A stretch of DNA of 64,000 nt from Thereva unica (Eukaryota > Arthropoda > Insecta > Diptera > Therevidae), in contig CATLJY010000923.1 in NCBI GenBank assembly GCA_949987705.1, positions 124,001 to 188,000 of the forward strand, in the 5' to 3' direction. Positions 43,497 to 53,647 of the stretch are shown here, in pieces; positions within the stretch are counted from its first letter, which is position 1, and every line of letters starts with the position of its first letter. The translations under genes were made by a program, and so were the position numbers. The notes below the pieces were generated by a model that saw nothing but the letters and a program-made list of their open reading frames with translations, ran no database searches and was not told the origin of the DNA.

Positions 43497-43967
43497 GTGG
43501 CAACAAAAGCATGCCGTTTATTCATTTACGATAGATCAACAAAAATTAATTATCTAATTGACACAGGTGCAGAGATTTCGATAATTCCAAAAAGACACTA
43601 CCCAAAATTATGTAACAAGTCCGATTTTAAATTAGTAGCCGCAAATGGTGCAAATATTTCTACATATGGATTTAAACAATTTACCCTCGACCTAAACCTA
43701 CGTCGCTCCTTTCACCACACTTTTGTAATCGCTTCCATTGATCATGCAATTATAGGCGCTGATTTATTATACAAATATAATTTATTAGTCGACATACGCG
43801 GGAGAAAACTTATTGACAAAACAACTCTACTTTCAGTCAATTGCATTAGGCGTACCGTTAAATCAGTTACTCCGAAACTTTATCACATACAAGGAGAATA
43901 TGGATCAATCCTTAACGAGTTTCCAACGTTGAAAACTCCACCCAACTTCACATCGGGCATGAAGTAG
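43497..43967 (+). pseudogene. Gypsy-4 protease
   Basis: The active site LIDTGAEISIIPK lies near residue 21 and the closing block AIIGADLLYKYNLLVDI near residue 83, so the aspartic protease fold is complete. A frameshift near 43955 separates it from RT. In the intact parent this would be continuous with Gag and RT. Confidence 0.82.
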
Positions 43968-45190
43968 TGCATCGCATAAACACTCAAGGAACTTTGCCTT
44001 CGGCGCGTCCTAGAAGGTTAAATACAGAAAAATACAAAGCAGCAAAAAAAGAATTTGAGGAAATGGTCAGACTAGGCATATGCCGACCATCTTCTTCACA
44101 TGTAGCTTCACCACTCCATCTCGTACCAAAAAAAGATTCACAAGACCTGCGACCATGCGGCGATTATCGACAGCTCAATGCAGCTACGATTTTTGATAAA
44201 TATCCTTTACCCAACATACAGGATTTCACCACCAATCTAAATGGATGTAAGATTTTTTCCAAAATCGATCTAATCAGGGCATACCACCAAATACCCGTAG
44301 CACCGGAAGACATTCATAAAACAGCCGTCACTACACCATTTGGCTTATTTGAATTCTTAAGAATGCCTTTCGGAGTAAAAAACGGGGCTCAAACTTTCCA
44401 AAGATTCATGAATGAAGCACTTGAAGGTTTAGATTTCGTTTTCGCTTACGTTGATGACATCCTCGTCGGTAGTAATACTCCTCAAGAACATAAAACACAC
44501 CTTAGAACACTATTGTCAAGACTACAAAAATACGATATTAAAGTCAATCCAAACAAATGTATTTTCGGAGAAAAAGATTTAAATTTCCTCGGACACGAAA
44601 TATCAGAAAAAGGTATTAGACCATCACAAGAAAGAGTTAAAGCAATATCAGATTTCCCAAACCCCACGACTTTTAAGCAATTACAACGTTTCCTGGGCAT
44701 GATAAATTTTTATCATAGATTCCTGCCTAACATTGCCGAGATGAGTGCACCATTATACGATTGCCTAAAAGAATGTCCTACAAATAAAAAAACAAAATCA
44801 CATTTTAACTGGACAAATCAACAACAATATGCATTCGACGAAATAAAAAGGAGATTGGAAAACTGCGTGCTTCTAGTCCACCCGGATCCAACAGCAAAAA
44901 TTAGCCTTTGGGTAGATGCATCACAAGACGCGGTAGGTGGTGTTTTGCAGCAACAAACCGAAGGAAAATGGCAACCACTAAGTTTTTTTTTTTCAAAAAG
45001 GCTACAAGAACGAGAAAGAAAATATTCAACTTTCGATAGGGAGCTTCTTGCAGCGTTTCTAGCTACCAAAAAATTCCGATATTTCATCGAAGGAAGAGAG
45101 GTAACAATTTACACCGACCATAAGCCCATAACAAGAGCAATTTGTTCCAAGTCAGAAAAAAGTTCGAGACAATCAAATCAGTTAGACTAA
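43967..45190 (+). pseudogene. Gypsy-4 reverse transcriptase and RNase H
   Basis: RT shows [44 protein letters not shown] and the catalytic [11 protein letters not shown]. RNase H shows [25 protein letters not shown] and IYTDHKPIT. The frame breaks near 45150, where the end of RNase H is deleted and shifted (SKSEKSSRQ). All RT catalytic residues are present. Confidence 0.88.
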
Positions 45191-45954
45191 AAGGTTGCCG
45201 CAACGTAGTAGCAGATACGCTCTCAAGAGCATACGTCGATGCCGTCGAGAATCTAAAACTAGATATTACAACACTTGCCCTAGAGCAAGATAAAGACGAG
45301 CAATTGAAAGAAATTCTAACTAATCAAAACAAAGCAATCAAAAGTTCATTTACACTTCAAAAAATTTCCATTCCATTAGAAGAACGAGACATATGGTGTG
45401 AAACCAATACCGGTGCGAATAGACCGTATGTTCCCGAATCTCTTCGTAGAATCATTTTTGACAATTTACACAGTTTGTCTCAGCCAGGCATCAGAGCAAC
45501 AAGAAAAATGATCACTACCAAATATTTCTGGCCACAAATGAACGCTGATATTAATCGTTGGGCAAAATCTTGTATTTCCTGCCAAAAGGCTAAAGTACAC
45601 AGACACACAGTTTCACCCCGTGGAAAATTTAGCGTTCCAACAGGAAGGTTCGAGCATATCCATTTAGACATAGTTGGACCACTTCCGCCTTCCAACGGCT
45701 ATAACTACATTTTGACTATTAAAGATCGCTTCTCACACTGGCCTGAGGCAATTCCTATCAGAAACATCACAGCAAATACAATAGTCAATGCCTTCTCACA
45801 ACAATGGATTTCGAGATATGGTGTTCCGAGAACATTAACAACGGATCAAGGAACACAATTTGAGTCAGTTTTGTTTCACGAATTATCAAAGATATTGGGT
45901 AGCCATCGCATCGCATCAGAACAACGACATACCACCCACAATCAAACGGATTAA
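45185..45954 (+). pseudogene. Gypsy-4 integrase, N-terminal and core
   Basis: It starts within GCRNVVADTLSRA, the end of RNase H. The integrase zinc region follows (HSLSQPGIRATRK, CISCQKAK), then the first two Asp residues in IHLDIVGPLP and LTTDQGTQFE. A shift near 45915 ends the frame. The earlier ATG used by gene finders lies in shifted sequence. Confidence 0.85.
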
Positions 45955-46511
45955 TAGAACGTTTTCACCGCCATTTTAAAACAGCGATACGTGCCACTGA
46001 CGATCCTAAAAACTGGTACTACAATCTACCATGGATACTTTTAGGCATCCGATCCACAGTCATGGAAGATTTCGACACATCACCCGCGCAAATATTGTAC
46101 GGACAAGCACTTCGACTACCAGGCGATATCATTCCCACAAATTCCAAACCTGAAACACAACTAACATCAACAATAGCAAACCAAATACAACAAACACTTA
46201 GTAAAATTAAACCTGAACCAATTAGACAACGTAAACAAAACAACATTTTTATACCAAAAAATTTAAAAACAGCTTCACACGTTTTTGTTAGGGAAGAAAT
46301 AAAAAAAAGAAAGTTTAAACCCCCTTACATAGGACCATACAAAGTTTTACAAAGAAACGAAAAGTCATACAAAATAAAAGTTAACGATAAAGAGTGTTTA
46401 ATTTCAATAGACAGATTAAAACCAGCATTCGTTCTAAATGAAGATATGTTTACTAACAATCGCGTTACAAGACATGAAGCTAACCGAAAAGGAATATCTT
46501 TTAAAATTTAA
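45925..46511 (+). pseudogene. Gypsy-4 integrase, C-terminal part
   Basis: It continues in a new phase: TYHPQSNGLIERFHRHFK supplies the catalytic Glu, then WYYNLPWILLGIRS and the C-terminal VFVREEIKKRKFKPPYIGPYKVL module. It ends at 46511. A 350-base AT-rich spacer and a GAGGGGGAG tract precede the 3' LTR. Confidence 0.85.
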
Positions 46512-47087
46512 GAAACTAACAAAACATTTTTCTTCTTTTCTAAATTAAGGAAATTCAAAATAGCTTAGTTAATTTAAGATCTATATATTATATAAAAAAA
46601 AAATTCTTATACTCAGAATAGCTTAAGTTAAGTAATTAAAAACAAATCAACTGAATTCTGTAATTTAAAATGAAATTGAAGATACATATATTAATATAAA
46701 GAAATTTAGCAAAATAAAAACCATTTGTAACTGAAATATTACACATGAAATATTACACATAAATAAATAAACTTAAATATGTACTTAAGCATTAAAAATA
46801 AACAATAATAGGTTAAGATAGAATTAAATCAGGGACAGCATCATTTCCATTGAGGGGGAGTGCTGTAGCGGTTGCAACAACTGCCGCATCGACACCACTA
46901 TCCATACAACTGCCGCATCGACACCATTATTCATACATTCTCCGTTTCCGCCAGATCAAGCGGGATCAAGGAAACCAGGAAACAGTATCACCACTAGGTG
47001 ATAAGCCACAGAGACGTGTACAAGTGCGGTTCCAAATAAATATAATTTCGTATTATAAAATTAGTCTTTTGTTTAACCACATGTAGT

Positions 47088-47948
47088 CAGAGGCCACATT
47101 GCGAGGCTCCGGGCGGCAGGTCTTTGCGAGGCCCTTTGTCGTTCGTGAAAAGCATGTGATGCGAAAGTAGGTCTGGTTCTTTGGTTTAGGTATTTGTCAT
47201 GTTTGAGGAGAAATGTTAAAGTTATACAAATAAATAAAATTTGAGTTTTAAAATATTTTACATTGGAAGATTCACAAAATTAACAAATACAAAAATGATA
47301 AATTTCAAAATTGATGTTTGCGGCTTTTCCTAAGACTAAAATCTTTAATTAAAGCACAATAATCCAACGAATGAGCTACGTCATTTTCGATTGAAAGAAT
47401 AGAAAGGGCTGAAGGCCGATCTTGTGTCATCGAATTCCTCAAATATGTTTTAATAATTTTAAGCCTCGAAAAACTCCTTTCAGCAGACACAACTGTAACA
47501 GGTGTGGTAGCAATAATTCTCAGGACTATTTCGATAGTGGGGTAAACTTCAGTTAATTTTTTTTCTATTATGTATTTCAGCACCGAGATGATGTCGTCGT
47601 TTCCTTCATACACACGAAACAATTCCTTATGTTTTCCTTTCTGACTCCATATGTTGTTTTTCAGTTTTTTTAGTTAAACCTTCGATACTTTTACTTTCAT
47701 CGTTCGCCTTGGGCATTGCTCCCTTATCCTGACCCTTACGAACCGCCACTGATGAATGAATTAGTTAACTAACTTTCTTTTAATTTACCGTTATGTTATA
47801 ACCTTAATAAGTAATTAAGGATCAAAATCAAAAGTATAGTTAAAAAAATCTACATTTTTTAAAATTTGCTTGGGCTCTTGCGCGAGGCCCCTGCAAGAGC
47901 GAGGCCCCGGGCGATTGCCCTGTTTGCCACCCCCTAAAGCCGCCGCTG
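47088..47948 (-). mobile_element. hAT transposon, 861 bp, internally deleted
   Basis: It is flanked by CATGTAGT at 47080-47087 and 47949-47956, the 8-bp duplication expected of hAT. The ends are short and imperfect (CAGAGGC left; CAGCGGC on the other strand). It keeps only the C-terminal part of a transposase gene. GC-rich GAGGCCC motifs lie near both ends. Confidence 0.88.
47305..47622 (-). pseudogene. hAT transposase, C-terminal dimerisation domain
   Basis: 105 codons containing ATTPVTVVSAERSFSRLKIIKTYLRNSM, the hallmark of the hAT C-terminal dimerisation region, followed by LSILSIENDVA. The DDE core and zinc finger are missing. The start is only the first ATG of the remaining frame. By similarity it belongs to the ZMYM1-like/TTF-zinc-finger group. 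Confidence 0.85.
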
Positions 47949-48225
47949 CATGTAGTGAAATAATTTATTAACAATTACGTGGGTGCTTTAGTGCAACTGC
48001 GTGTACTTACACCCACAGTCTAACTTACAAAATGTATGAGAATTTAGGATTTTATGATACTTATTAGTTATGGCAGACTTGCGATATAAAGTGCCTTATA
48101 TTGAGATTTAAGAGAAAATCCATGTAACAAAACAACTACCAGATTGTGTCAACCATACAACCGGATGTGACTTACATAATGTATATTACGATTCGAGGTC
48201 GAAATCGAAGTCACGACGGCCGAAC

Positions 48226-48447
48226 TGTAAGCTTGCTATCATAGTGTGAAGGACACTTTAAAAATATTTATAGGGCAGTACTCAACCATTAGGGCAGTAC
48301 TAGAGTTAAGCGAGATGTATGGTAACTCGGATTGTTAGAAGTAAGAACTCTCTGTAACGACATTGTTGTAAGTAAGTAACGAGAAATAAAGTGTCTGTTT
48401 AAATAAAATAAAAATACATGTTTTAAAAGTGAGGAGAAACCCTCACA
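48226..48447 (+). repeat. Probable 3' LTR of gypsy-2
   Basis: It starts TGTAAGCTTG after CACGACGGCCGAAC, which resembles the tract before the gypsy-3 LTR. It ends CCCTCACA. It contains a TATA-like AATATTTATAGGG and an AATAAA at about 48385. There is no second copy in the window for proof. Confidence 0.5.
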
Positions 48448-48632
48448 GAGAGAAATTTAATTTTTGTTTTTTTTTTTTTAATTTAAATAAAAGTTTGAAT
48501 TGAGCATGTATGTTTATAGTATTATGTTTTACAAGTAACACCACTTTTTAACACTAAACACCGTAGTTTCTGTCTCAACGCACCGGAATATACTTCATGC
48601 AACTTACCAACCCTGCTCGGGATTGTACTTTG

Positions 48633-49029
48633 CTAGTACGCAATAGTTTCAATGTAATTCCCTCTATAATCAGAATTAACACTTTCATCATGGCCCCGAA
48701 ATAACAATTCTTGAGATCCTAGGCGCGAAACAACATCAATAAGGCATCGAAGAATTCCTCTATTTTTCTTAACTTGCTCATATGAAAACAACAAGCACGG
48801 CCAACAATAAAGTTTGTTAGTGAAATTGCAACCTGTTAACCATTCAATTTCATCATATACATGAGAAATGTCTGGTGAAATTATTTTTTGTGGATGGTTG
48901 ACTTAAAGAAATAAAGGATTTTGGACGGCCGTTATATATAATTTCCCTTTTCTCTTTGAACGACCTAGATGCAAAAGATTGCCTCAGGAGTTCCTCAATA
49001 ATGCATTCACAGCTATTCTTTTCACCCAT
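48633..49029 (-). pseudogene. hAT (ZMYM1-like, TTF zinc finger) transposase fragment
   Basis: Read leftward from ATG 49029, the pieces are MGEKNSCECIIEELLRQSF, EWLTGCNFTNKLYCWPCLLFS, and NRGILRCLIDVVSRLGSQEL followed by LLFRGHDESVNSDYRGNY. These are blocks of the N-terminal TTF zinc finger and following region of ZMYM1-like hAT proteins, with an internal deletion and stops. The fragment ends at a TAG near 48633. Confidence 0.65.
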
Positions 49030-50990
49030 ATTGAAATTCTAATAATTATTTTTAAATAAAACCAATGCAAATTCAGCAAAAAAAATAATTCTTACTCAAA
49101 TTAAACCTTAAAAAACAATTCCATTCAAACTATTCGCACTACACGCAAAAACAAACAGGAGATTTCACTTTTCACAAACAACATGTGATATCACAAAATA
49201 TCTGCAATGCAATATTCAAAAACCACGCTACCAACAAGATATTTCACTTTTCCCAACAAACAAAATTTGATAGCACAAAATTCCGGCAATTTAATTATTA
49301 AATATTTTAAAGCCGCACTTCTCATATATACTTGCACTTTAAAATGTCATGCAGATCTAATTCTGAAATATCCTGTGCATACCTACCGCATGCATCGTGA
49401 ACTCGGCGATACAAAGCCGGATTCTCTCTCTGCGAGAAAACATCAGAATAGAAAAAGAAAGAGAATTTAATCAGCTGTCAACAAGAAAATAAGCACCAAC
49501 ACATCAATTTATCCCCATATGAAATCATACCCATACCAGTGTGTATAGAAATGTTGCGTTTCCACTCTGGTTGCTTGATATCGCCATTTGATGGATTTGT
49601 GCCTATAGCTGTTCGCCTTTTACTCGGAATCATAAAAACACACAATGGAAGCTACAAAGTTATCAGCTTATATTTAACACACACCACGCCACTCAGAATT
49701 CTCAGCAAACGAAACGAAGAAAACAAAGAGAATATGGTGGGTGGATACAGAACATTTTTCTATCTTCCACTGTATACACACACTGTTTCTGCACACCGTG
49801 TCTTCTTATCATAAGTCATATCCCCAGTATTGCCAGTTTAGCAAGCTACCTGTTTTACCGATGGGCGATTGAACTTTATCCCTTGGCTACAGACCGTCAA
49901 TTAGGCTACTCTCATGTTTTATGATTAATAATAAAAATTATTTTATCAGGATTAAAAAAAAATAAAAAAATATTACGAAATCAATCATATGAAAACGTTC
50001 ACTGCAGCCCTTGGCATGTAAACACATGAGTGATACACATGCATATGTATGTAATTACGTTCTTATGAATTCTTAACGATGGATGCTTGTGCCTTCCATT
50101 TAGACACAGATTGTGTCGGGCACAGTGAGTGGAATTTGGTTAATACACGACCACCAACGAATTATCATTCTTCCAGTGCCATTCGTTTGAAGGGGAAGAC
50201 GTAATGAAGTTTCAATTGACGAGTCTAGCTTTCAAAAGGGATGAATTAAATGTAGTAATATTAAACCATTTTTAAAGCGTAATTAAGCTAAGAAATTGAA
50301 ACGGTTAGCGAGGTTCAAAAACTAAAAGGTGACAGTTGAGATTTCTTCGAATTTTTAAGGAAAAGCATGGTAAATATTGGAAGGAAGATGTTCCTAGATT
50401 CGATGCTGTCATATATAACGGCAAGCTATCTCTGTACTGAAAATACACCCTGTAGTCACTATAAAATTTGATGGAGAATTTTGAGAAATTGAAAAGAGGT
50501 AGGCGAAAAAAATAATGCAATTTATTTATAAGTTTTGGATTGGGGCGAATTGAGAAAACGAGATACCGTAGCAGAAAATCACTTTGAAAAAAAAAAATCC
50601 TGAAATTTATTTATGAACTAGTAATTTATGGAAAATTAAGTAGCTTTGGCACACACGAAGACAGCACCCAATACAATATTTTTGTTAAATATTTCAAGGT
50701 TTGGAGTTTTGTGTTGCTTGTACCTAGTTGAAATGTTACTTTATCTTCTGAAACACCAACTGGGGTGCCCAGATCTACCCATGTGACGTTTTGTTTTTAA
50801 ATTTTTATTGGGTTTCCAACAAAAAGGTGAGTAATTTTATTACTCTTTAGCATTTATTTGTTTTAGTAATTATTACATTATTTTAATTAATTTAATTAAA
50901 TTCATTTTAATAAATTAATTACAAGATTATTTTTTTCCGTAGATTTGTAAGCTATTTTTCCTCAGTTTTCTTGTTTTAGTTTTTCACCTC
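49030..50990. other. Unassigned AT-rich sequence
   Basis: No convincing gene, repeat or RNA is seen. Short frames at 49207-49470 and 49539-49814 have no recognisable domain. Paired phrases (GATTTCACTTTTCAC/ATATTTCACTTTTCCC at 49162 and 49231) suggest an old duplication. This may be the least TE-rich part of the window. Confidence 0.4.
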
Positions 50991-50996
50991 GCATAA

Positions 50997-51155
50997 TGGA
51001 TTTGTATGAGCAAGAGAAAATCGTCTGAGACGTCTTCTCGAAGAGGTGGAACAGGTTGATACAGGAACGATTGATGGATCATCGGATTCTGAACTTGATT
51101 GCTGCCAGATGAGTGAACATAATTCTGAAACGGAAGGCTCAGCGGGTGTCCGATG
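50997..51155 (+). pseudogene. piggyBac-like transposase N-terminus, fragment
   Basis: MDLYEQEK, then after a shift RLRRLLEEVEQVDTG and an acidic region SSDSELDCCQMSEHNSETE, resemble the acidic N-terminus of piggyBac-like transposases. No core domain follows. Low certainty. Confidence 0.3.
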
Positions 51156-51202
51156 AAGAAGATTCCACAAATAAACTTTTAAAGGAACCTCCTGCAGAAA
51201 TG

Positions 51203-51591
51203 ACCGCGCGTGGGATATCATAAAAAGAAAAATGGAAAGCAACGGGTTTTCCCAAAAGAGCGCCCTTCAATGTAAAAATAAATTTAATAATTTAAAGAAA
51301 AAATACAAAAGGGTGAAGGACAGCAATAACAAGTCCGGTGCTGCGAGGGCCACTTTTGAGCACCAAGAGTGGTTTGAAGAAACATTCTGCAGGGACCACG
51401 ATGTCACTCCTATTGCCTACGCTGAATTCAGCACATTCACCCAGCTGGCCTCGTCCAGCAGTTTACTGGTGGATGATGTGCCAGAGGATTTGCCGAATGT
51501 GCAAATAAAACGCAAGCATCTACACAGTGATAATCTTATTAACATATTAGTAGATATATCCAGCGAAACCAAAAAATATCGCGCGAGTTAG
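51203..51591 (+). pseudogene. Myb/SANT-like DNA-binding domain fragment
   Basis: The open stretch begins AWDIIKRKMESNGFSQ before the first ATG (51235), probably after a splice acceptor CCTGCAG at 51193. It continues with QCKNKFNNLKKKYKRVKDSNNKSG, which fits the third helix of the Myb/SANT-like (trihelix) domain used by Harbinger accessory proteins and many insect genes. The first tryptophan region upstream is missing. It ends after about 125 residues without a known C-terminal domain. It could be a Harbinger remnant or a host gene exon. Confidence 0.5.
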
Positions 51592-51882
51592 ATAGAGTTG
51601 AAAAATGCAACAAATGCACAATTTAATCAACCGGACGTATCCGATACATTAAAAATAAAGCCAAAAGAAAAACCATTAGCTTGGTAGCTCATATTCCACA
51701 CTGCATCCAATAATACTGCTGACTTGGAAAAGATAAGAAAAGTAAAATGAAATTTTTAGATAAGAATAGTGAGTCTGTCGGAAATTATATTGGAGTTCGG
51801 TTTGTTGTGTTAAATAAAGTTAAATAAATTTCAAGTGAGCTTTTTATTTCTATTTGATTATTAATTATCAAAAACATATTAC
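51592..51882 (+). repeat. Partial 5' LTR of a 17.6/297-like errantivirus
   Basis: An AT-rich segment that ends TATTAC directly before the primer site, with AATAAA signals at about 51823 and 51835. The LTR start is not identified. Confidence 0.4.
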
Positions 51883-51900
51883 TGGCGCAGTCGGTAGGAT
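51883..51900 (+). promoter_or_regulatory. Primer binding site, tRNA-Ser type
   Basis: TGGCGCAGTCGGTAGGAT is like the primer site I recall for 17.6/297-type elements. It is one base from the complement of a tRNA-Ser 3' end. Confidence 0.7.
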
Positions 51901-52098
51901 TCAGTTAATTGGATCCAGTGATACGAATTTATCGCGAAAATTTTTTTAATCAAAAGTGATTAAGTGTGGAAGGTGTGATACGAAGTAGTTTAATTTACAT
52001 TTAATAAGCTACGAAGAAACAACCACTAAATCACAGAAAGAAAAGTCATCCTGGAAAGAAGGCGACGACGTAATATAACAGCAGATCAAAACAGAAGA

Positions 52099-53085
52099 AT
52101 GGCTCAAGGAGTGCAACAAAGCCAACCAAATATGATGGAACAATGTTTAGCCCTATTAACCGAGATAGTGCACCGGCAGACTCAGCCACCATCGTTGAGA
52201 AGAGGAATTGAAAAAGAAATCAAATTTTTACCATCCTTTGAGGGAAAACCTGGAAGTCTACCAACATTCATAAATGCAGTTGAACGAGTTTTAGCGGAGT
52301 ATGGAGATCAAGCACCGCAAGTCTATACAGTGATCTACAATGAGAAGATTTTGGGTCCACCAAAAAATTATTTAGAAGCGGCACCACCAACAAAGTGGGA
52401 ACAATGTAAAGCAAAGCTGAAGATTCACTATAAACCTAGCAAAGATCAAGGGAGGATTATGCAAGAGATTTTAACTTTAAAAGTAAGTTCAATCACTGAT
52501 TTATTAGATAAGCTTAGATTTTTAGTAGACGATATTTCAGAGTGTGGAATTTTCAGTGAACACCAAAATAAAATCGTTAATCATTTAAGTAGTGTTTTAT
52601 CATTAAAAATAAAAGAGGTTACTGCAGGAGCCCTAGCGGCGGAATTAAATGATAAATTTAGTTTAGAACAAATGAGAATAATACTTAATAAATAAGTTGG
52701 CCAAGATGAATATAATTTAAAATCTTATAAACAAAATTTTTATGTACGAGATGGACTCAAATTTAGACAAAATATACAGACGAAAATTAACCAAAACTGT
52801 GGACAGGACAAAAACATTTCAAGAAGAGACAATAATTATAATAATTCCTCGGGACAATATCGTAATAACTATAATAATTCCTCGGGATAGTATCGTAATA
52901 ATTATAATAATTTTTCGGGACAATTCCGTAGAGATTTTAACCACAATGTACGTAATAACGGTAACAGTGCACAACAAAGAAATTCGCAACCAACTAATCT
53001 TAATATAAGTCAACCGATGGATGTTGACAATATAAATGCTCAAAGTGATGTAAACGATACAAATAGAGAATTTTTTACCAATTAG
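52099..53085 (+). pseudogene. 17.6-like Gag, two in-frame stops
   Basis: MAQGVQQSQPN starts an errantivirus-type Gag with EIKFLPSFEGKPGSLPTFINAVE and NYLEAAPPTKWEQCKAKLKIHY blocks. TAA at 52693-52695 and TAG at 52888-52890 interrupt it, but the phase is kept to 53085. The tail has three near-copies of an NNYNNSSGQYR repeat. There is no zinc knuckle, as in this group. Confidence 0.75.
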
Positions 53086-53109
53086 CCTCGGAACAAAAAA
53101 AGATTTATG

Positions 53110-53647
53110 TATATACCTATAACTATAAATAACAAAAAAATTTTGTGCTAAGGTGGATAAAGGTTCTATTGTTAGTGTATTGAATTCCAGGAAAGTACCA
53201 AGTTATATTAATGAATTTATTAAAAGGAAGCGTCAAAATGAATACAATTGATGGGGAAGTTAATAAGGAGACTGAATTTGTAAAAACTCACTGTCCTATC
53301 GAATTTCAACAGCCGGTTAATGCTCGAATGCGATGGGTTAAAATTTGCTTGGACAAACAATCCTCAACAAATTTACATTCCAACTATACATCTACACACA
53401 TACATTCATGCATACAATCGGCTAAACGGTTCACAATACCGATAAGCGTCTGGCTTATCAGCAGCAGATCAATCGCCAGTCTCCTACTACATAGCTACCA
53501 AGCAACATCGCGTATAATTAATTAGTAAATTAAGAAGTAATAAATTTAATATGGATTATAATTAATACCGCTCTTTTATTTATAAAATTGTTCGTTGTGT
53601 AAAAACACAACAAATATGATTTTCTTGTAGGCATGGATTGGATAGAA
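53110..53647 (+). pseudogene. 17.6-like protease, active site mutated
   Basis: PITINNKKI, then AKVDKGSIVSVLNSRKV at about 53148-53198 where DTG is expected: the Thr codon reads AAA (Lys). Later, EFVKTHCPIEF and, after about 200 bases of non-coding insertion (about 53365-53560), NKYDFLVGMDW at about 53611-53643. It is then cut by the RTE-like LINE. Confidence 0.6.

Larger units (their letters stand above)
40621..48017 (+). mobile_element. Ty3/gypsy retrotransposon (gypsy-4) with a hAT insertion
   Basis: LTRs begin TGTAGCGG and end ACACCCACA. GTCTA flanks both sides (40616-40620 and 48018-48022). The 5' LTR is 285 bp. The 3' LTR is 285 bp after removal of the 861-bp hAT element and one 8-bp duplication. 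The LTRs differ at about eight positions, so the copy is older than gypsy-1. Gag has a stop and pol several shifts. Confidence 0.92.
46864..48017 (+). repeat. 3' LTR of gypsy-4, interrupted by hAT
   Basis: LTR sequence lies at 46864-47087 and 47949-48017. The hAT element sits between, with CATGTAGT duplicated. Confidence 0.93.

Noticed and set aside
49207..49814. Two short frames as candidate host genes
   Set aside because: No domain, no clear start context, and composition like surrounding non-coding DNA.
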